NCBI GenBank assembly: GCA_011170375.1
Contig: DUEV01000003.1
Span: forward strand, 1-46,342
DNA from: Dehalococcoidia bacterium
GTDB taxonomy: Bacteria > Chloroflexota > Dehalococcoidia > Dehalococcoidales > Fen-1064
Direction: 5' to 3'
DNA length: 46,342 nt
Shown here: piece by piece, positions 24,538-32,979 of the stretch
How the letters are laid out: every line of letters starts with the position of its first letter
Position numbering within the stretch: the stretch's first letter is position 1
Notes under the pieces: model-generated
The model's database searches: none
Seen by the model: the letters and a program-made list of their open reading frames with translations, nothing else
Told to the model about the DNA's origin: nothing
Program-made: the position numbers and the translations under genes

Positions 24538-25482
24538 ATGTCAAAGGTAATAGATCTAGAGCTCGACCTCCCCCCGACCACTGAAGAGATGGTCGAGAAA
24601 ATGCAGGAGTTCCTGCTACACAGCGACGAGAAGGGACTGGCCAACTACAGCAACATCTTCGGCCCCACCAGAGCACGTGCCCTTGAGTTTACGCCGGAGG
24701 AGCTTGAACAGATGCGGCAGCTTCCCGAAGATGAACTGGAAGGCGTTCTGAAAAAGAGGGCGGAGAAAGCAGTGGTCGCTCTGCCTCAGTTTATCGCCCA
24801 GCTCGACGAAGCCGGAATCGAATGGGGGGTGATTAACGGCGGCAGCCACGAAAAGACGGCGGAGCTTGTGGCCAGATACCCGGAGCGGTTTGTGGGCTGC
24901 GCCTATGTTGACCCCAACGAGGGCATGAAGGCGGTACGAGAATTGGAGCGGGCGGTCAGGGAATTAGGTCTCAAATGCTTCTATGCCTCCCCATTCAGAT
25001 TTGGAGTACGCGCCAACGACAAGAAGTTCTACCCCCTGTACGCCAAGGCGGTGGAACTGGAAATCCCGGTCTTCATCTATACCACCATGACCTACCGGAC
25101 GGACTTTCCCATGGATATCGGGCACCCGATTTATCTCGACGAGGTGGCCATGGACTTCCCCGAGATGAAGATTATTGCCGGGCTGGGTGGCTGGCCCTGG
25201 GTACCAGATATGGTGGGGGTGGCCCGCCGCCACCAGAACGTCTATATCAGCACCGCCGCCCACCGCCCCAAATACTTCGCTACTCCCGGTTCGGGATGGG
25301 AAATGCTGATGCAGTTCGGCAACACCCTGCTCCAGGACAGGATTGTCTTTGCCTCGAGCTGGGGGACATACTACCTGCCAGTTGACGAGGTCGTTAAAGA
25401 GATGAGAGCGCTTCCCCTGAAGGACGAGGTCATGGAGAAGTGGCTCTATAAGAACGCGGCACGGCTCTTAAACCGCGACTAG
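24538..25482 (+). CDS. amidohydrolase-family (ACMSD-like) protein without metal ligands
   Basis: This 314-residue protein has the amidohydrolase-2/ACMSD fold: RYPERFVGCAYVDPNEGMKA, FYPLYAKAVELEIPVFIYTT, the strand DFPEMKIIAGLGGWPWVPDM, NVYISTAAH and the C-terminal KNAARLLNR. Metal ligands are mostly missing. There is no N-terminal HxH, the His of the usual AHxGG is replaced (AGLGG), the His expected after IPVFIY is absent, and the final Asp of GSDYP is replaced (FASSWGTYY). It therefore looks like an inactive or repurposed member. The start ATG is 4 nt after the hydratase stop. Its stop codon overlaps that of the convergent LigD-like gene in the shared CTAG at 25479-25482. Confidence 0.75.
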   Translation: MSKVIDLELDLPPTTEEMVEKMQEFLLHSDEKGLANYSNIFGPTRARALEFTPEELEQMRQLPEDELEGVLKKRAEKAVVALPQFIAQLDEAGIEWGVINGGSHEKTAELVARYPERFVGCAYVDPNEGMKAVRELERAVRELGLKCFYASPFRFGVRANDKKFYPLYAKAVELEIPVFIYTTMTYRTDFPMDIGHPIYLDEVAMDFPEMKIIAGLGGWPWVPDMVGVARRHQNVYISTAAHRPKYFATPGSGWEMLMQFGNTLLQDRIVFASSWGTYYLPVDEVVKEMRALPLKDEVMEKWLYKNAARLLNRD

Positions 25483-26084
25483 GCTTCAGGCGTCTTGCCT
25501 GCCTTCAGGTCCTCGATGCTCAGGCCGGAGATAACGGACCTACCGTCATCGAGAATATCACGTTCCGACTGCGCGTATTCGTCACGGTGCTTAATGAGCA
25601 ACCAGTCCTGAGGACCCCGCTTCGTCTTTACCAGTGTCCAGGAACCCTTGAGCTTCTGGCCACGCAGGAACACCGAGATTTTGCCCTCGGCCAGTCCGTT
25701 TCTCATCTGCTCCTGGGTACGTTCGCGGTCGTCAAAAAACAGCTCCCCACCCTCATCCGGGGAGTAGGTGCCCCGGTCCCAGACAATCACCTGGCCACCA
25801 CCATACTCTCCCTCAGGGATGAGCCCATCGAACGAGGCATAGTCGAGCGGGTGGTCCTCGACCATGACAGCCAACCGCCTGACCCGGCTGTCCGCCGAGG
25901 GGCCGGCGGGGACGGCCCATGACTTGAGGACGCCGTCCACCTCCAGCCGGAAGTCACAGTGGAGGCGGCGGGCGGAGTGCTTCTGGACGGTGAAGACAAG
26001 CGGGCCGCTGCCACCTTGCTGCTGGCGGGGCGGCGGTTCCGGTGTGCGGGAGAAATCGCGCTTTTCCTCGTACTTATTTGCCAT
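25479..26084 (-). CDS. stand-alone LigD-type 3'-phosphoesterase domain protein
   Basis: This 201-residue protein corresponds to the N-terminal phosphoesterase domain of bacterial NHEJ ligase D, here without ligase or polymerase domains. Visible are KRDFSRTPEP at the start, the catalytic-site segment QKHSARRLHCDFRLEVDG, VEDHPLDYASFDGLIPEGEY and GGQVIVWDRG. The domain trims 3' ends to leave a 3'-OH for repair. The frame stays open to 26150. I chose the ATG at 26084 because family similarity begins there; a TATAAT lies 6 nt before it, so the message may be leaderless, but no clear -35 is visible. Neither ku nor a ligase gene is present in this window. Confidence 0.8.
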   Translation of the reverse strand: MANKYEEKRDFSRTPEPPPRQQQGGSGPLVFTVQKHSARRLHCDFRLEVDGVLKSWAVPAGPSADSRVRRLAVMVEDHPLDYASFDGLIPEGEYGGGQVIVWDRGTYSPDEGGELFFDDRERTQEQMRNGLAEGKISVFLRGQKLKGSWTLVKTKRGPQDWLLIKHRDEYAQSERDILDDGRSVISGLSIEDLKAGKTPEA

Positions 26085-26165
26085 CAGCTTATTATACCCG
26101 TAGTGCTCCTGAGTTACCATCCTGTACCGATAGATGAAAACTATTGACACAGGTGATATATTTAT

Positions 26166-26841
26166 ATGGACATGAAAAGAGTTTATCTGGCATTTAGTCT
26201 AGCCGTAGTATTTACACTCGTAGCCATTACCCCTGGCTGCAACGATAGCTGTAATGGGCAGTCTACAGAAACAGAATCTGATGGATATATAATGCTAACC
26301 GTGACTAACGAACTGTGCAGCTTTGTTGTAGAGTATTCTTCGTTTTATGAGCGGGTAGGACCAAGGTGTGACCTGGATTGGAGAATACCGTTTATGTATA
26401 TCACACTTCTGGTACCCGAAAAGCACATGCAGTTGGTTTATCCAATTAGTGAAGATGAAGTTAGTGATGTCACCTCCACATACGTACCGGCTTTTATTGA
26501 GATAAATGCATCCGACACCTGTGAGTATTATCCCGAGTCATGATGCTCAAAACTATTTAGAGGAAGCGCTCAAAGACTGGGGCAAGTGGGAGAATTTCGA
26601 GCTCTTGGAACGCTATCCCGTAAGTGTATCCGGTGTTGAGGGGGAACTAATAGCCTATGTGGTTGATTGGTTCCTACCAGTTCCTGGAGATGACGGCCCT
26701 TTACTTAAATATGTAAGAGCGGTTTACTTCGACCATAACGGGTTAGTCTGGTGGATTGAGGCCGAATGTGAGTTGGAAATGGTAGACCAGGTGAAAGCTG
26801 ATTTCGAACATATTCTAGAGACCTTCCAGATTTTAGATTAA
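26166..26841 (+). pseudogene. lipoprotein gene broken by a frameshift
   Basis: Two frames make one protein. The first (26166-26543) has a signal peptide ending in ITPGC with Cys25, an N-terminal half with VTNELCSFVVEY and LLVPEKHMQLVYP, and stops at TGA just after CEYYPES. The second, shifted by +1, continues without a gap as HDAQNYLEEALKDW and ends at 26841 with ADFEHILETFQILD, a typical C-terminus for this kind of small lipoprotein. Joined, it would have about 225 residues. There is no Shine-Dalgarno site for the second part and no slippery run or SD-like element at the junction, so a mutation or an assembly error is more likely than programmed frameshifting. The function is unknown. Confidence 0.65.
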
Positions 26842-26920
26842 GGTAGAGAGCACAAATACACTTCACTGGCTCTTAAGTACTCTTGACTCAGGCTGGCAGG
26901 CTCTTCTATCATTCATTAGC

Positions 26921-27466
26921 ATGACCATCAGAATCGTATTTTCATTCCTGGCCTTAGTGACGTTGCTGCTGGCCGGATGCGGCGGGACAGAGACCGGCCT
27001 GTACCATCAGTTACCGCCTGTCAGCCAGACCAACCACATTGTCTCCGCAGACCTCGGTGATGCCGGCGAATACTGGAATCTCCAGTGGCGGGGCCGGGCG
27101 GCGGAACTGCACCATAGTCTGCTGGCCCTCACCTGGGAGTACTCACAGACCCATGAATACGTCTTCGGCGAGTCCGACTGCAATGATATGGCAATAGACA
27201 TCTGGAACGACCTCGCCAGCCGGGGCATCACGTCGCTGATTGTGGTCGGTAATTTAGAAATGTCACACGAGTCCTTCGCCGAGTGCAACCACGCCTGGTT
27301 GATAGTCTATAACGGAGAGGGAGCCGCCGCTGCCCTTGACCCTTCCTGCGGCGGCGTTTACTGCTGGGAAGACACCCAGGAATACCCGTATTTAAAGCAA
27401 TACTGGGAAGGGATTGTTTATCAGAATCCCACTGACCTGTGGAACGATTTTCAAGAACGCTGGTAG
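26921..27466 (+). CDS. lipoprotein with transglutaminase-like Cys-His-Asp triad
   Basis: This 181-residue protein starts with a lipoprotein signal peptide (lipobox LAGC, Cys20). I do not recognise the family with certainty, but Cys87 in ESDCNDMAIDIWNDLASRGI, His124 in ECNHAWLIVY and Asp140 in AALDPS fall in the order and spacing of a transglutaminase-like or cysteine-protease fold: Cys at the start of a helix, then HaW strand, then LDP. It would act outside the membrane on proteins or peptidoglycan-like substrates, which is inference. No good Shine-Dalgarno site is seen. It lies between two other lipoprotein genes. Confidence 0.6.
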   Translation: MTIRIVFSFLALVTLLLAGCGGTETGLYHQLPPVSQTNHIVSADLGDAGEYWNLQWRGRAAELHHSLLALTWEYSQTHEYVFGESDCNDMAIDIWNDLASRGITSLIVVGNLEMSHESFAECNHAWLIVYNGEGAAAALDPSCGGVYCWEDTQEYPYLKQYWEGIVYQNPTDLWNDFQERW

Positions 27467-27514
27467 ACACGATGGGGATATCGGGGGTTAGAAATACCAA
27501 GGAGGTGAAAACAA

Positions 27515-28207
27515 ATGAAAAAACCACTGAAAGGAAAGCTCCCCAAAATTGCACTGCTGCTTGTAGCGTTACTCCTCACGCTGACTATGCTGGCGGCCTG
27601 CGATGCCTTCGGCACAAAGGCACCGGAGGAGGAGGGCAACGGCGATGAACCCCCCACAACCGAACAGCTCCCCGGAGATGACGACTTCGTGACTGAAAAC
27701 GGTGGTGCGCCGCTGGGCTCTCCCGGTAGCTATGCCATCTTCGTGGAAATCACCGGCATTTCGGGTGAATCGACTGACGATGCTCATGATGGTTGGATCG
27801 AAGTCCTATCGTACAGTCATGGTGTCTCTCAAGCGGGTAGTGGTACAACCGGTGATCGGACAACCGAGCGCGCCGACCATCTGGACTTTACGGTCGTGAA
27901 GGAGCTGGACAAGGCCTCTCCCAAGCTGTCACTCTACTGCTGCAATGGTACTCACATTGAGGAAGTAACCATTGAGCTATGCCGTGTCGATGGAGACAAG
28001 GACAAGTTCATGGAGTATGTGTTGACAGACGTGATTGTCACCTCCGTGATCATCAATGGGAGTGCCGGCAGTGAAGACCGGCCAATAGAAGAAGTGTCCT
28101 TCGCGTATGGCAGAATCGATTGGACATACACCGAATATGACGAGTTCGGAATGCCCATGGGCAACGTAGAAACATACTGGGACGTGGAGCTAGCCAAGGG
28201 CGGTTAA
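27515..28207 (+). CDS. lipoprotein with Hcp1-like (type VI tube) domain
   Basis: This 230-residue protein has a lipoprotein signal peptide with lipobox MLAAC (Cys29), a Pro/Glu/Asp-rich linker to about residue 70, and then a domain that reads like Hcp (PF05638): YAIFVEITGISGESTDDAHD, GWIEVLSYSHGVSQ, DFTVVKELDKASPKL, EEVTIELCR, YVLTDVIVTSV and PIEEVSFAYGRIDWTY. Cytoplasmic Hcp forms the tube of type VI secretion systems and has no such signal peptide. Here the domain would be displayed on the outer face of the cell membrane. No other type VI gene is in the window. AAGGAGGTG is 7 nt before the ATG. Confidence 0.75.
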   Translation: MKKPLKGKLPKIALLLVALLLTLTMLAACDAFGTKAPEEEGNGDEPPTTEQLPGDDDFVTENGGAPLGSPGSYAIFVEITGISGESTDDAHDGWIEVLSYSHGVSQAGSGTTGDRTTERADHLDFTVVKELDKASPKLSLYCCNGTHIEEVTIELCRVDGDKDKFMEYVLTDVIVTSVIINGSAGSEDRPIEEVSFAYGRIDWTYTEYDEFGMPMGNVETYWDVELAKGG

Positions 28208-28252
28208 AGGTACTTAGTCTGTCCTGATAGGACGAGTAGTTCTCTGTGTAAA

Positions 28253-28286
28253 GGCAGCAGGTGGCTAGGGACGGTCACCTGCTGCC
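28253..28286. terminator. long hairpin between convergent genes
   Basis: GGCAGCAGGTG (28253-28263) and CACCTGCTGCC (28276-28286) form an 11-bp stem with a 12-nt loop. It lies after the Hcp-like gene and overlaps the last codons of the convergent radical SAM gene. There is no T run on either side, so factor-independent termination is not certain. Confidence 0.45.
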
Positions 28287-29873
28287 TGAGGGGCTATCCT
28301 GCCACCGCCAGTGAAATTCTTCCACCTCCGGGACAGGGTGTATAAGTCCCTCCTGTACCAGCCTCCTGACCTGCCGCCGGACCGTATCGTCTGGCAGGGC
28401 CAGTTTATCGGCTAACCGGCGGGCCAGTTCCGCCTCCGCCTCTGTCGCACCTGGGCTGGTGAACGCACTGGCAGGACACGTATCATCGAAAATATCTTCC
28501 TGGAGCAAACTCCAGACAAACCCGATAATCTCCTTCTGCTCCAGTCTCGCAATCCATTCCTGATTCCCCTCCTCGGCCCCCCGTTTTATTTCAGCCCAGG
28601 CGTCTTCCAGCAAGTCATCATAGTAGTTAATGGCCTCTTGTGCCATCTCACGTGTCATGTTTTCGGTCTCGACAATAGGCCGGTTGGCATCGAAGTCAGC
28701 CCAGTCCTTGCTGAAGAGGCGAATCCCGAGTTCATCAGCCCTCTCGTAAAGCTCCGTACCGGGTAGAGGTGCCAGCATGTGATAGCCGTACTCGACACCG
28801 TAGCTGCGGTTAATCTCATCAGAAAATGACTTGGTCTTCTCGATAGTGTCCGGGCCCTCGCCGGGAAGGCCGATGATGAAAGAACAATAGACCCTCATAC
28901 CGGCATCGGTCGCTATCCTCACCCCTTTTCTTACGTCATCGGGGGTGATTCCTTTCTTGATGGCCTTTAAAATACGCTCGTCGGCAGATTCCACACCGAA
29001 GAGCACCATGTGACAGCCGGCCCGCTTCATCAAGGCTATCAGTTCCTCAGTCATATTGTCCACCCGGGCATAGGCACTCCAGTCTACCTTGAGGTTGCGC
29101 CCCAGCATCTCCTCACAGACCTGAGAGGCATGGGCATGGTTGACCGTGAAAGTGTCATCGACGATATTTATCAATTGAAAACCAAGGTCCCGCTGTATCC
29201 TTTCCATCTCATCCACGACAAGGCCGGGGTCGCGGAAACGAACCTTACGCCCGAACATACGGTTCGCTGAGCAGAAGATACAGCCATACGGGCAACCACG
29301 ACTGGTGACGACAGTGCAGGGAGTTCCCAAGGCACGGTACCGGGACAGGGGTATCAGATGGCGTGATGGTATCGGCAAGCTATCAATGTCTGCAATCAGG
29401 GGGCGGGGGGCGTTCTTTACAAATGTTCCGTGGTCCGTAAAGGCAATCCCGGGAATACTTTCGAGGCTGCCGCCGCCATCCACGGCTTTGACCAGCTCCA
29501 CAAAGGTCGTGTCTCCTTCACCTATGACAACGGCATCAATCCAGGGGGCATCAAGCAGTGTCTCCCTGGGAGTAAAGCTGACGTGGGGACCGCCGATAAC
29601 AGTTACAATACCGGGGTCGAATGTTCTACACACCTCCAGCATCTCGGCAGCGAGATGGTAGTTTAGTGTTACGCAGGTAACACCGACAAGTTGAGGCCGA
29701 TACTCGTCCAGCTTCTGCCTGAGTTTCTCCGGACGGTAGCGAGTTACCAGAAAATCGAGAATCTGCACCTCGAAACCGTTGCTCTCAAGGGCAGCCGCGA
29801 GGTAGGCGAGGGAGAGCGGAGGGAGCGGGTTCTCTTCCAGAGGATGTGCCGTACTGATGAGCAGAACGCGCAA
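28275..29873 (-). CDS. B12-binding domain radical SAM protein
   Basis: This 532-residue protein has an N-terminal cobalamin-binding Rossmann domain (residues about 1-140, opening LLISTAHPLEENPLPPLSLA) and a radical SAM domain with C194, C198 and C201 in RGCPYGCIFC. After the barrel comes a helical tail (about 400-530); its end, LADKLALPDDTVRRQVRRLV, resembles a winged helix. The His of the DxHxxG cobalamin motif is not obvious, so B12 may bind base-off without it or not at all. Relatives include methyltransferases and ring-forming enzymes such as BchE; the substrate is unknown. It is transcribed alone, convergent to the lipoprotein genes. Confidence 0.82.
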   Translation of the reverse strand: MRVLLISTAHPLEENPLPPLSLAYLAAALESNGFEVQILDFLVTRYRPEKLRQKLDEYRPQLVGVTCVTLNYHLAAEMLEVCRTFDPGIVTVIGGPHVSFTPRETLLDAPWIDAVVIGEGDTTFVELVKAVDGGGSLESIPGIAFTDHGTFVKNAPRPLIADIDSLPIPSRHLIPLSRYRALGTPCTVVTSRGCPYGCIFCSANRMFGRKVRFRDPGLVVDEMERIQRDLGFQLINIVDDTFTVNHAHASQVCEEMLGRNLKVDWSAYARVDNMTEELIALMKRAGCHMVLFGVESADERILKAIKKGITPDDVRKGVRIATDAGMRVYCSFIIGLPGEGPDTIEKTKSFSDEINRSYGVEYGYHMLAPLPGTELYERADELGIRLFSKDWADFDANRPIVETENMTREMAQEAINYYDDLLEDAWAEIKRGAEEGNQEWIARLEQKEIIGFVWSLLQEDIFDDTCPASAFTSPGATEAEAELARRLADKLALPDDTVRRQVRRLVQEGLIHPVPEVEEFHWRWQDSPSGSR

Positions 29874-30107
29874 AGACTAACCTTCCTACCTTACCAGCCC
29901 ATACCTAGCACTCCCGACCACGTCACACCACTCAGGTAAGACATTAAACCAATCCTCAGACTAACACCTCCCGTCTCACTATGTCAATGGACTATCATAT
30001 CCTGATGAACTCCTACAATATTTTCACCGGATAGTAACCTCCGACATAGATACTTATACCTCAAAGTAACCCGCTTGAGACTAACTCGAACTTGCATCGT
30101 TACAAAA

Positions 30108-30132
30108 GTACTAATAGTAAATGTACTAATAG
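30108..30132. repeat. direct repeat GTACTAATAG x2, possible operator
   Basis: The ten bases GTACTAATAG occur at 30108-30117 and again at 30123-30132, a period of 15 bp. They lie about 110 bp before the HTH gene at 30240, in an AT-rich gap (29874-30239) in which I see no gene. A binding site for the HTH protein is possible but not shown. Confidence 0.4.
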
Positions 30133-30239
30133 GGCATTTTTGCTACTGTCTGCTCCTGATAAACTATTGTTACTGGTGTTAATCACAATGGTTCTGATTA
30201 TGCCAGAGTATACTCCCAAATAATGGAGCAACGAGGCTG

Positions 30240-30443
30240 ATGACAGTGTATCCAAAGAGCGAACCTAGATTGATGACGGTTACCGAGCTTGCCGAGTACC
30301 TGCGAATTTCACGGGCAAGTGTCTATCGTCTGGTTAGAAGCCGACAGGTACCGGTAAGCAGTGTAGGGCGGCAATTACGCTTCCGCCGCGATTCAATCGA
30401 TAGGTGGCTGCAAGGCAAGGAGAGGCATAGCTACGGACTATAG
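30240..30443 (+). CDS. excisionase-family (MerR-like HTH_17) DNA-binding protein
   Basis: This 67-residue protein is almost entirely one DNA-binding domain: MTVTELAEYLRISRASVYRL, then VSSVGRQLRFRRDSIDRWL. This is the helix-turn-helix plus wing of the excisionase / BldC-like family. Many such proteins are regulators rather than phage excisionases, and no integrase or attachment site is seen near it. GAGG lies only 3 nt before the ATG; an in-frame ATG at 30273 would remove the non-conserved first 11 residues. It is 73 nt before the large PAS-GGDEF-HD-GYP gene and may regulate that unit. Confidence 0.75.
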   Translation: MTVYPKSEPRLMTVTELAEYLRISRASVYRLVRSRQVPVSSVGRQLRFRRDSIDRWLQGKERHSYGL

Positions 30444-30516
30444 CACCTGGAAAACCGCTGATGCTGGGCAAAATCAGCAAGTCCGCTCTCCTGCCACTTA
30501 GTTCAAGAGACAAGGG

Positions 30517-32967
30517 ATGAAGAGAAACCACGAACGCAAAGAGCCAGCCAGCAAAAGGCTGGCAACTCTGCAAGGACGCTCAGGCAAAACGTCGGCCAAG
30601 CAGGAGCTAACCGCAACTGGCGCGACTTCCATAAATATGGAAAATCCTATTTCAATCTCCACAGAACAAGAAGAGTCGCTATTTAGAGCCATATCCCAGA
30701 GCTCTACAGTCGGCATCTTTATTGTTCAGGATGGGAGATTTCGATTCATCAACCGCCGGTTTCAAGAAGACACCGGTTACACCGAAGACGAGCTCCTGGC
30801 TATAAACCCGCTGGAGATTGTCTTACCTGAGGACAGAGAAAGTGTAAGAGAAAACGCCATACTGATGCTGAAGGGTAAGCATTCCCAACCTTATGAGTAT
30901 CGAGCCGTTATCAAGAATGGAGAGGTTCGGTGGATTCTGGAGACAGTTAACTCTATTATGTACCAGGGAAAAAGAGCCACTCTGGGAAACTACATGAACA
31001 TCACCGAGCGAAAGCAGGCGGAGGAAATCTTTCAGATAGTATCGCTCAAATCGCCTGCTGGCATGTACATCATACAGGACGGGAAATTTGTATTCACCAA
31101 CCCCCAGTTCCTCAACGATATAGGCTGGACCGAAGAAGATTTGCTTGGTGGTAATTCTCTAGTCCGGGTCCGCCCGGAAGACAGAGAACAGGTGAGACAA
31201 AACGCAATCGAAATGCTTAACGGCACCCGTACTGCCCCGTACGAGTATAAGGTCGACAGCAAGACGGGGGAGACGAGGTGGCTCGTGGAGACGGTTGCTC
31301 CAATCCAGTACCAGGGAAAGCGAGCCGTTCTGGGGAACGTGGTAGATATTACCGAGCGCAAGCAAACGGAGGAGTGGCTTAGGGAAAGCCGACGTCGGTT
31401 CAGGGACCTGGTGAACCTCCTGCCGCTAGGTGTTTGGGAAATGGATGAGAATTACAATATCACCTTCGGTAACGAGCACCTCTTAAAGACCAGCGGCTAT
31501 TCTCCAGAAGAACGTAATACTGCATCCTCAAATGTCTTAGATAATTGTATCCCCGAGGATCGGGAGAGGATGATGAACAACATCCAGAGGATAATGAACG
31601 GAGAGCATCTGGGTGGCGTTGAATATACGAACATCCGGAGAGACGGTTCAACATATCCGATTGTTTCATATTCCGCACCTATTATAAAAGATGGCAAACC
31701 TGTTGGACTGAGGGGCGTGACTATTGACATCACCGAGCGTAAGCAGATGGAAGAAGAGCTGGAGAAATACCGCGCGCGTCTTGAGAAAATGGTAGAGGAG
31801 CGCACCGCCAAACTGGAAGTAGCTGAACGTATGGCCAATACTGATGCACTGACAGAGCTATTCAACCACCGCTATTTCCAGGAACGCCTGAACGAAGAAA
31901 TAGCCCGGTGCTCTCGCTTTGGTGATATCTTTTCCCTTATCTTCCTGGACATGGACCTGCTCAAGCAGTATAACGATACCTACGGTCATCTCGCAGGCGA
32001 CGAAGTTCTTAACCTACTTGGTCAGATTATTGTGCGCTCCATCAGGACCATAGACATCGGTTTCCGCTATGGCGGTGATGAGTTTGCCATCCTCTTACCG
32101 GGGACACCTCTTGATGGCGCCTCGAGGGTAGCTGAAAGGATCCGCCGAGGCATTGAAACAGAAACGAGCGACCGGGGGATACCACAGACCTGTAGCTTTG
32201 GCATAGCCTCCTGGCCAACTGATGGTGTAACGCGCGATGAGATTACCGGAGCAGCTGATGAGGCACTGTACTGCGCCAAGCAAAACGGGAGGAATCAGGT
32301 GTGCCTGGCCTGTGAAGCACTGCCAGCAGGTATGCCAGAAACAGTGACCGCGTATGACTTGAGAAATGATACGATTCTAAACACCATCTTCGCTCTAGCA
32401 GCTACTGTTGACGCCCGAGAATATCACGCCCGCAATCACTCCAAAAAGGTCAGCCAGTACGCCGCAGATATCGCTACCGCACTTGGCTACCCCGCGGAAG
32501 GAGTCGAGAGAATTCGTACTGCAGCATTGCTGCATGATATTGGTAAGGTTGGCATCTCCGACCAGTTACTCATGAAACGTGAACCCCTGATCGCCGAGGA
32601 CTGGGAACTAATACATGCTCACCCGAATCTGGGAGTGGCCATCCTGCAAAATGTCGAATGTTTGAAAGACTGCCTGGCTGCCGTGCAGTACCACCACGAG
32701 CGCTACGATGGTACTGGCTACCCTGCCAGTCTTAAGGGGGATAATATTCCATTAGATGCACGCATCCTGGCCATCGCCGATAGCTATGATGCCATGACAT
32801 CCCCACGACCTTACCGCAGTGCTTTATCTGATGAGGAAGCAATAGAAGAAATCCGACAAGGAGCAGGTACCCAGTTTGACCCCAAGGTGGTTAACGCCTT
32901 TCTCGATACCAGGCATGCAAACGCAAACGCACCAGAGTGGACATCGGATGCGGCGAACGTGAAGTAG
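30517..32967 (+). CDS. PAS-PAS-PAS-GGDEF-HD-GYP c-di-GMP turnover protein
   Basis: This 816-residue cytoplasmic protein has three PAS domains (about 47-168, 173-293, 295-416), each ending in ITERK(Q), then a short coiled coil (413-445), a GGDEF domain and an HD-GYP domain. The cyclase site is intact (GGDEF 519-523), with the inhibitory I-site RTID (510-513) exactly five residues before it. The phosphodiesterase site is intact too: HDIGK (673-677) and HHERYDGTGYP (726-736). It can thus be expected both to make c-di-GMP from GTP and to break it down. There are no membrane segments, so the PAS domains sense cytoplasmic signals. The start has only AAGGG next to it. The pilT-type gene follows 12 nt later. 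Confidence 0.93.
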   Translation: MKRNHERKEPASKRLATLQGRSGKTSAKQELTATGATSINMENPISISTEQEESLFRAISQSSTVGIFIVQDGRFRFINRRFQEDTGYTEDELLAINPLEIVLPEDRESVRENAILMLKGKHSQPYEYRAVIKNGEVRWILETVNSIMYQGKRATLGNYMNITERKQAEEIFQIVSLKSPAGMYIIQDGKFVFTNPQFLNDIGWTEEDLLGGNSLVRVRPEDREQVRQNAIEMLNGTRTAPYEYKVDSKTGETRWLVETVAPIQYQGKRAVLGNVVDITERKQTEEWLRESRRRFRDLVNLLPLGVWEMDENYNITFGNEHLLKTSGYSPEERNTASSNVLDNCIPEDRERMMNNIQRIMNGEHLGGVEYTNIRRDGSTYPIVSYSAPIIKDGKPVGLRGVTIDITERKQMEEELEKYRARLEKMVEERTAKLEVAERMANTDALTELFNHRYFQERLNEEIARCSRFGDIFSLIFLDMDLLKQYNDTYGHLAGDEVLNLLGQIIVRSIRTIDIGFRYGGDEFAILLPGTPLDGASRVAERIRRGIETETSDRGIPQTCSFGIASWPTDGVTRDEITGAADEALYCAKQNGRNQVCLACEALPAGMPETVTAYDLRNDTILNTIFALAATVDAREYHARNHSKKVSQYAADIATALGYPAEGVERIRTAALLHDIGKVGISDQLLMKREPLIAEDWELIHAHPNLGVAILQNVECLKDCLAAVQYHHERYDGTGYPASLKGDNIPLDARILAIADSYDAMTSPRPYRSALSDEEAIEEIRQGAGTQFDPKVVNAFLDTRHANANAPEWTSDAANVK

Positions 32968-32979
32968 AGGACTTCTAAT

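Noticed and set aside
26541-26543. Programmed +1 frameshift as in prfB
   Set aside because: No SD-like stimulator or slippery codon precedes the TGA, and the gene is not one known to use recoding.
26506-26841. Separate 111-residue protein
   Set aside because: It has no ribosome site, and its sequence continues the preceding lipoprotein in another frame; treated as one broken gene.
30240-30443. Phage excisionase marking a prophage or integrated element
   Set aside because: No integrase, attachment repeats or phage genes nearby; the family also contains ordinary regulators.
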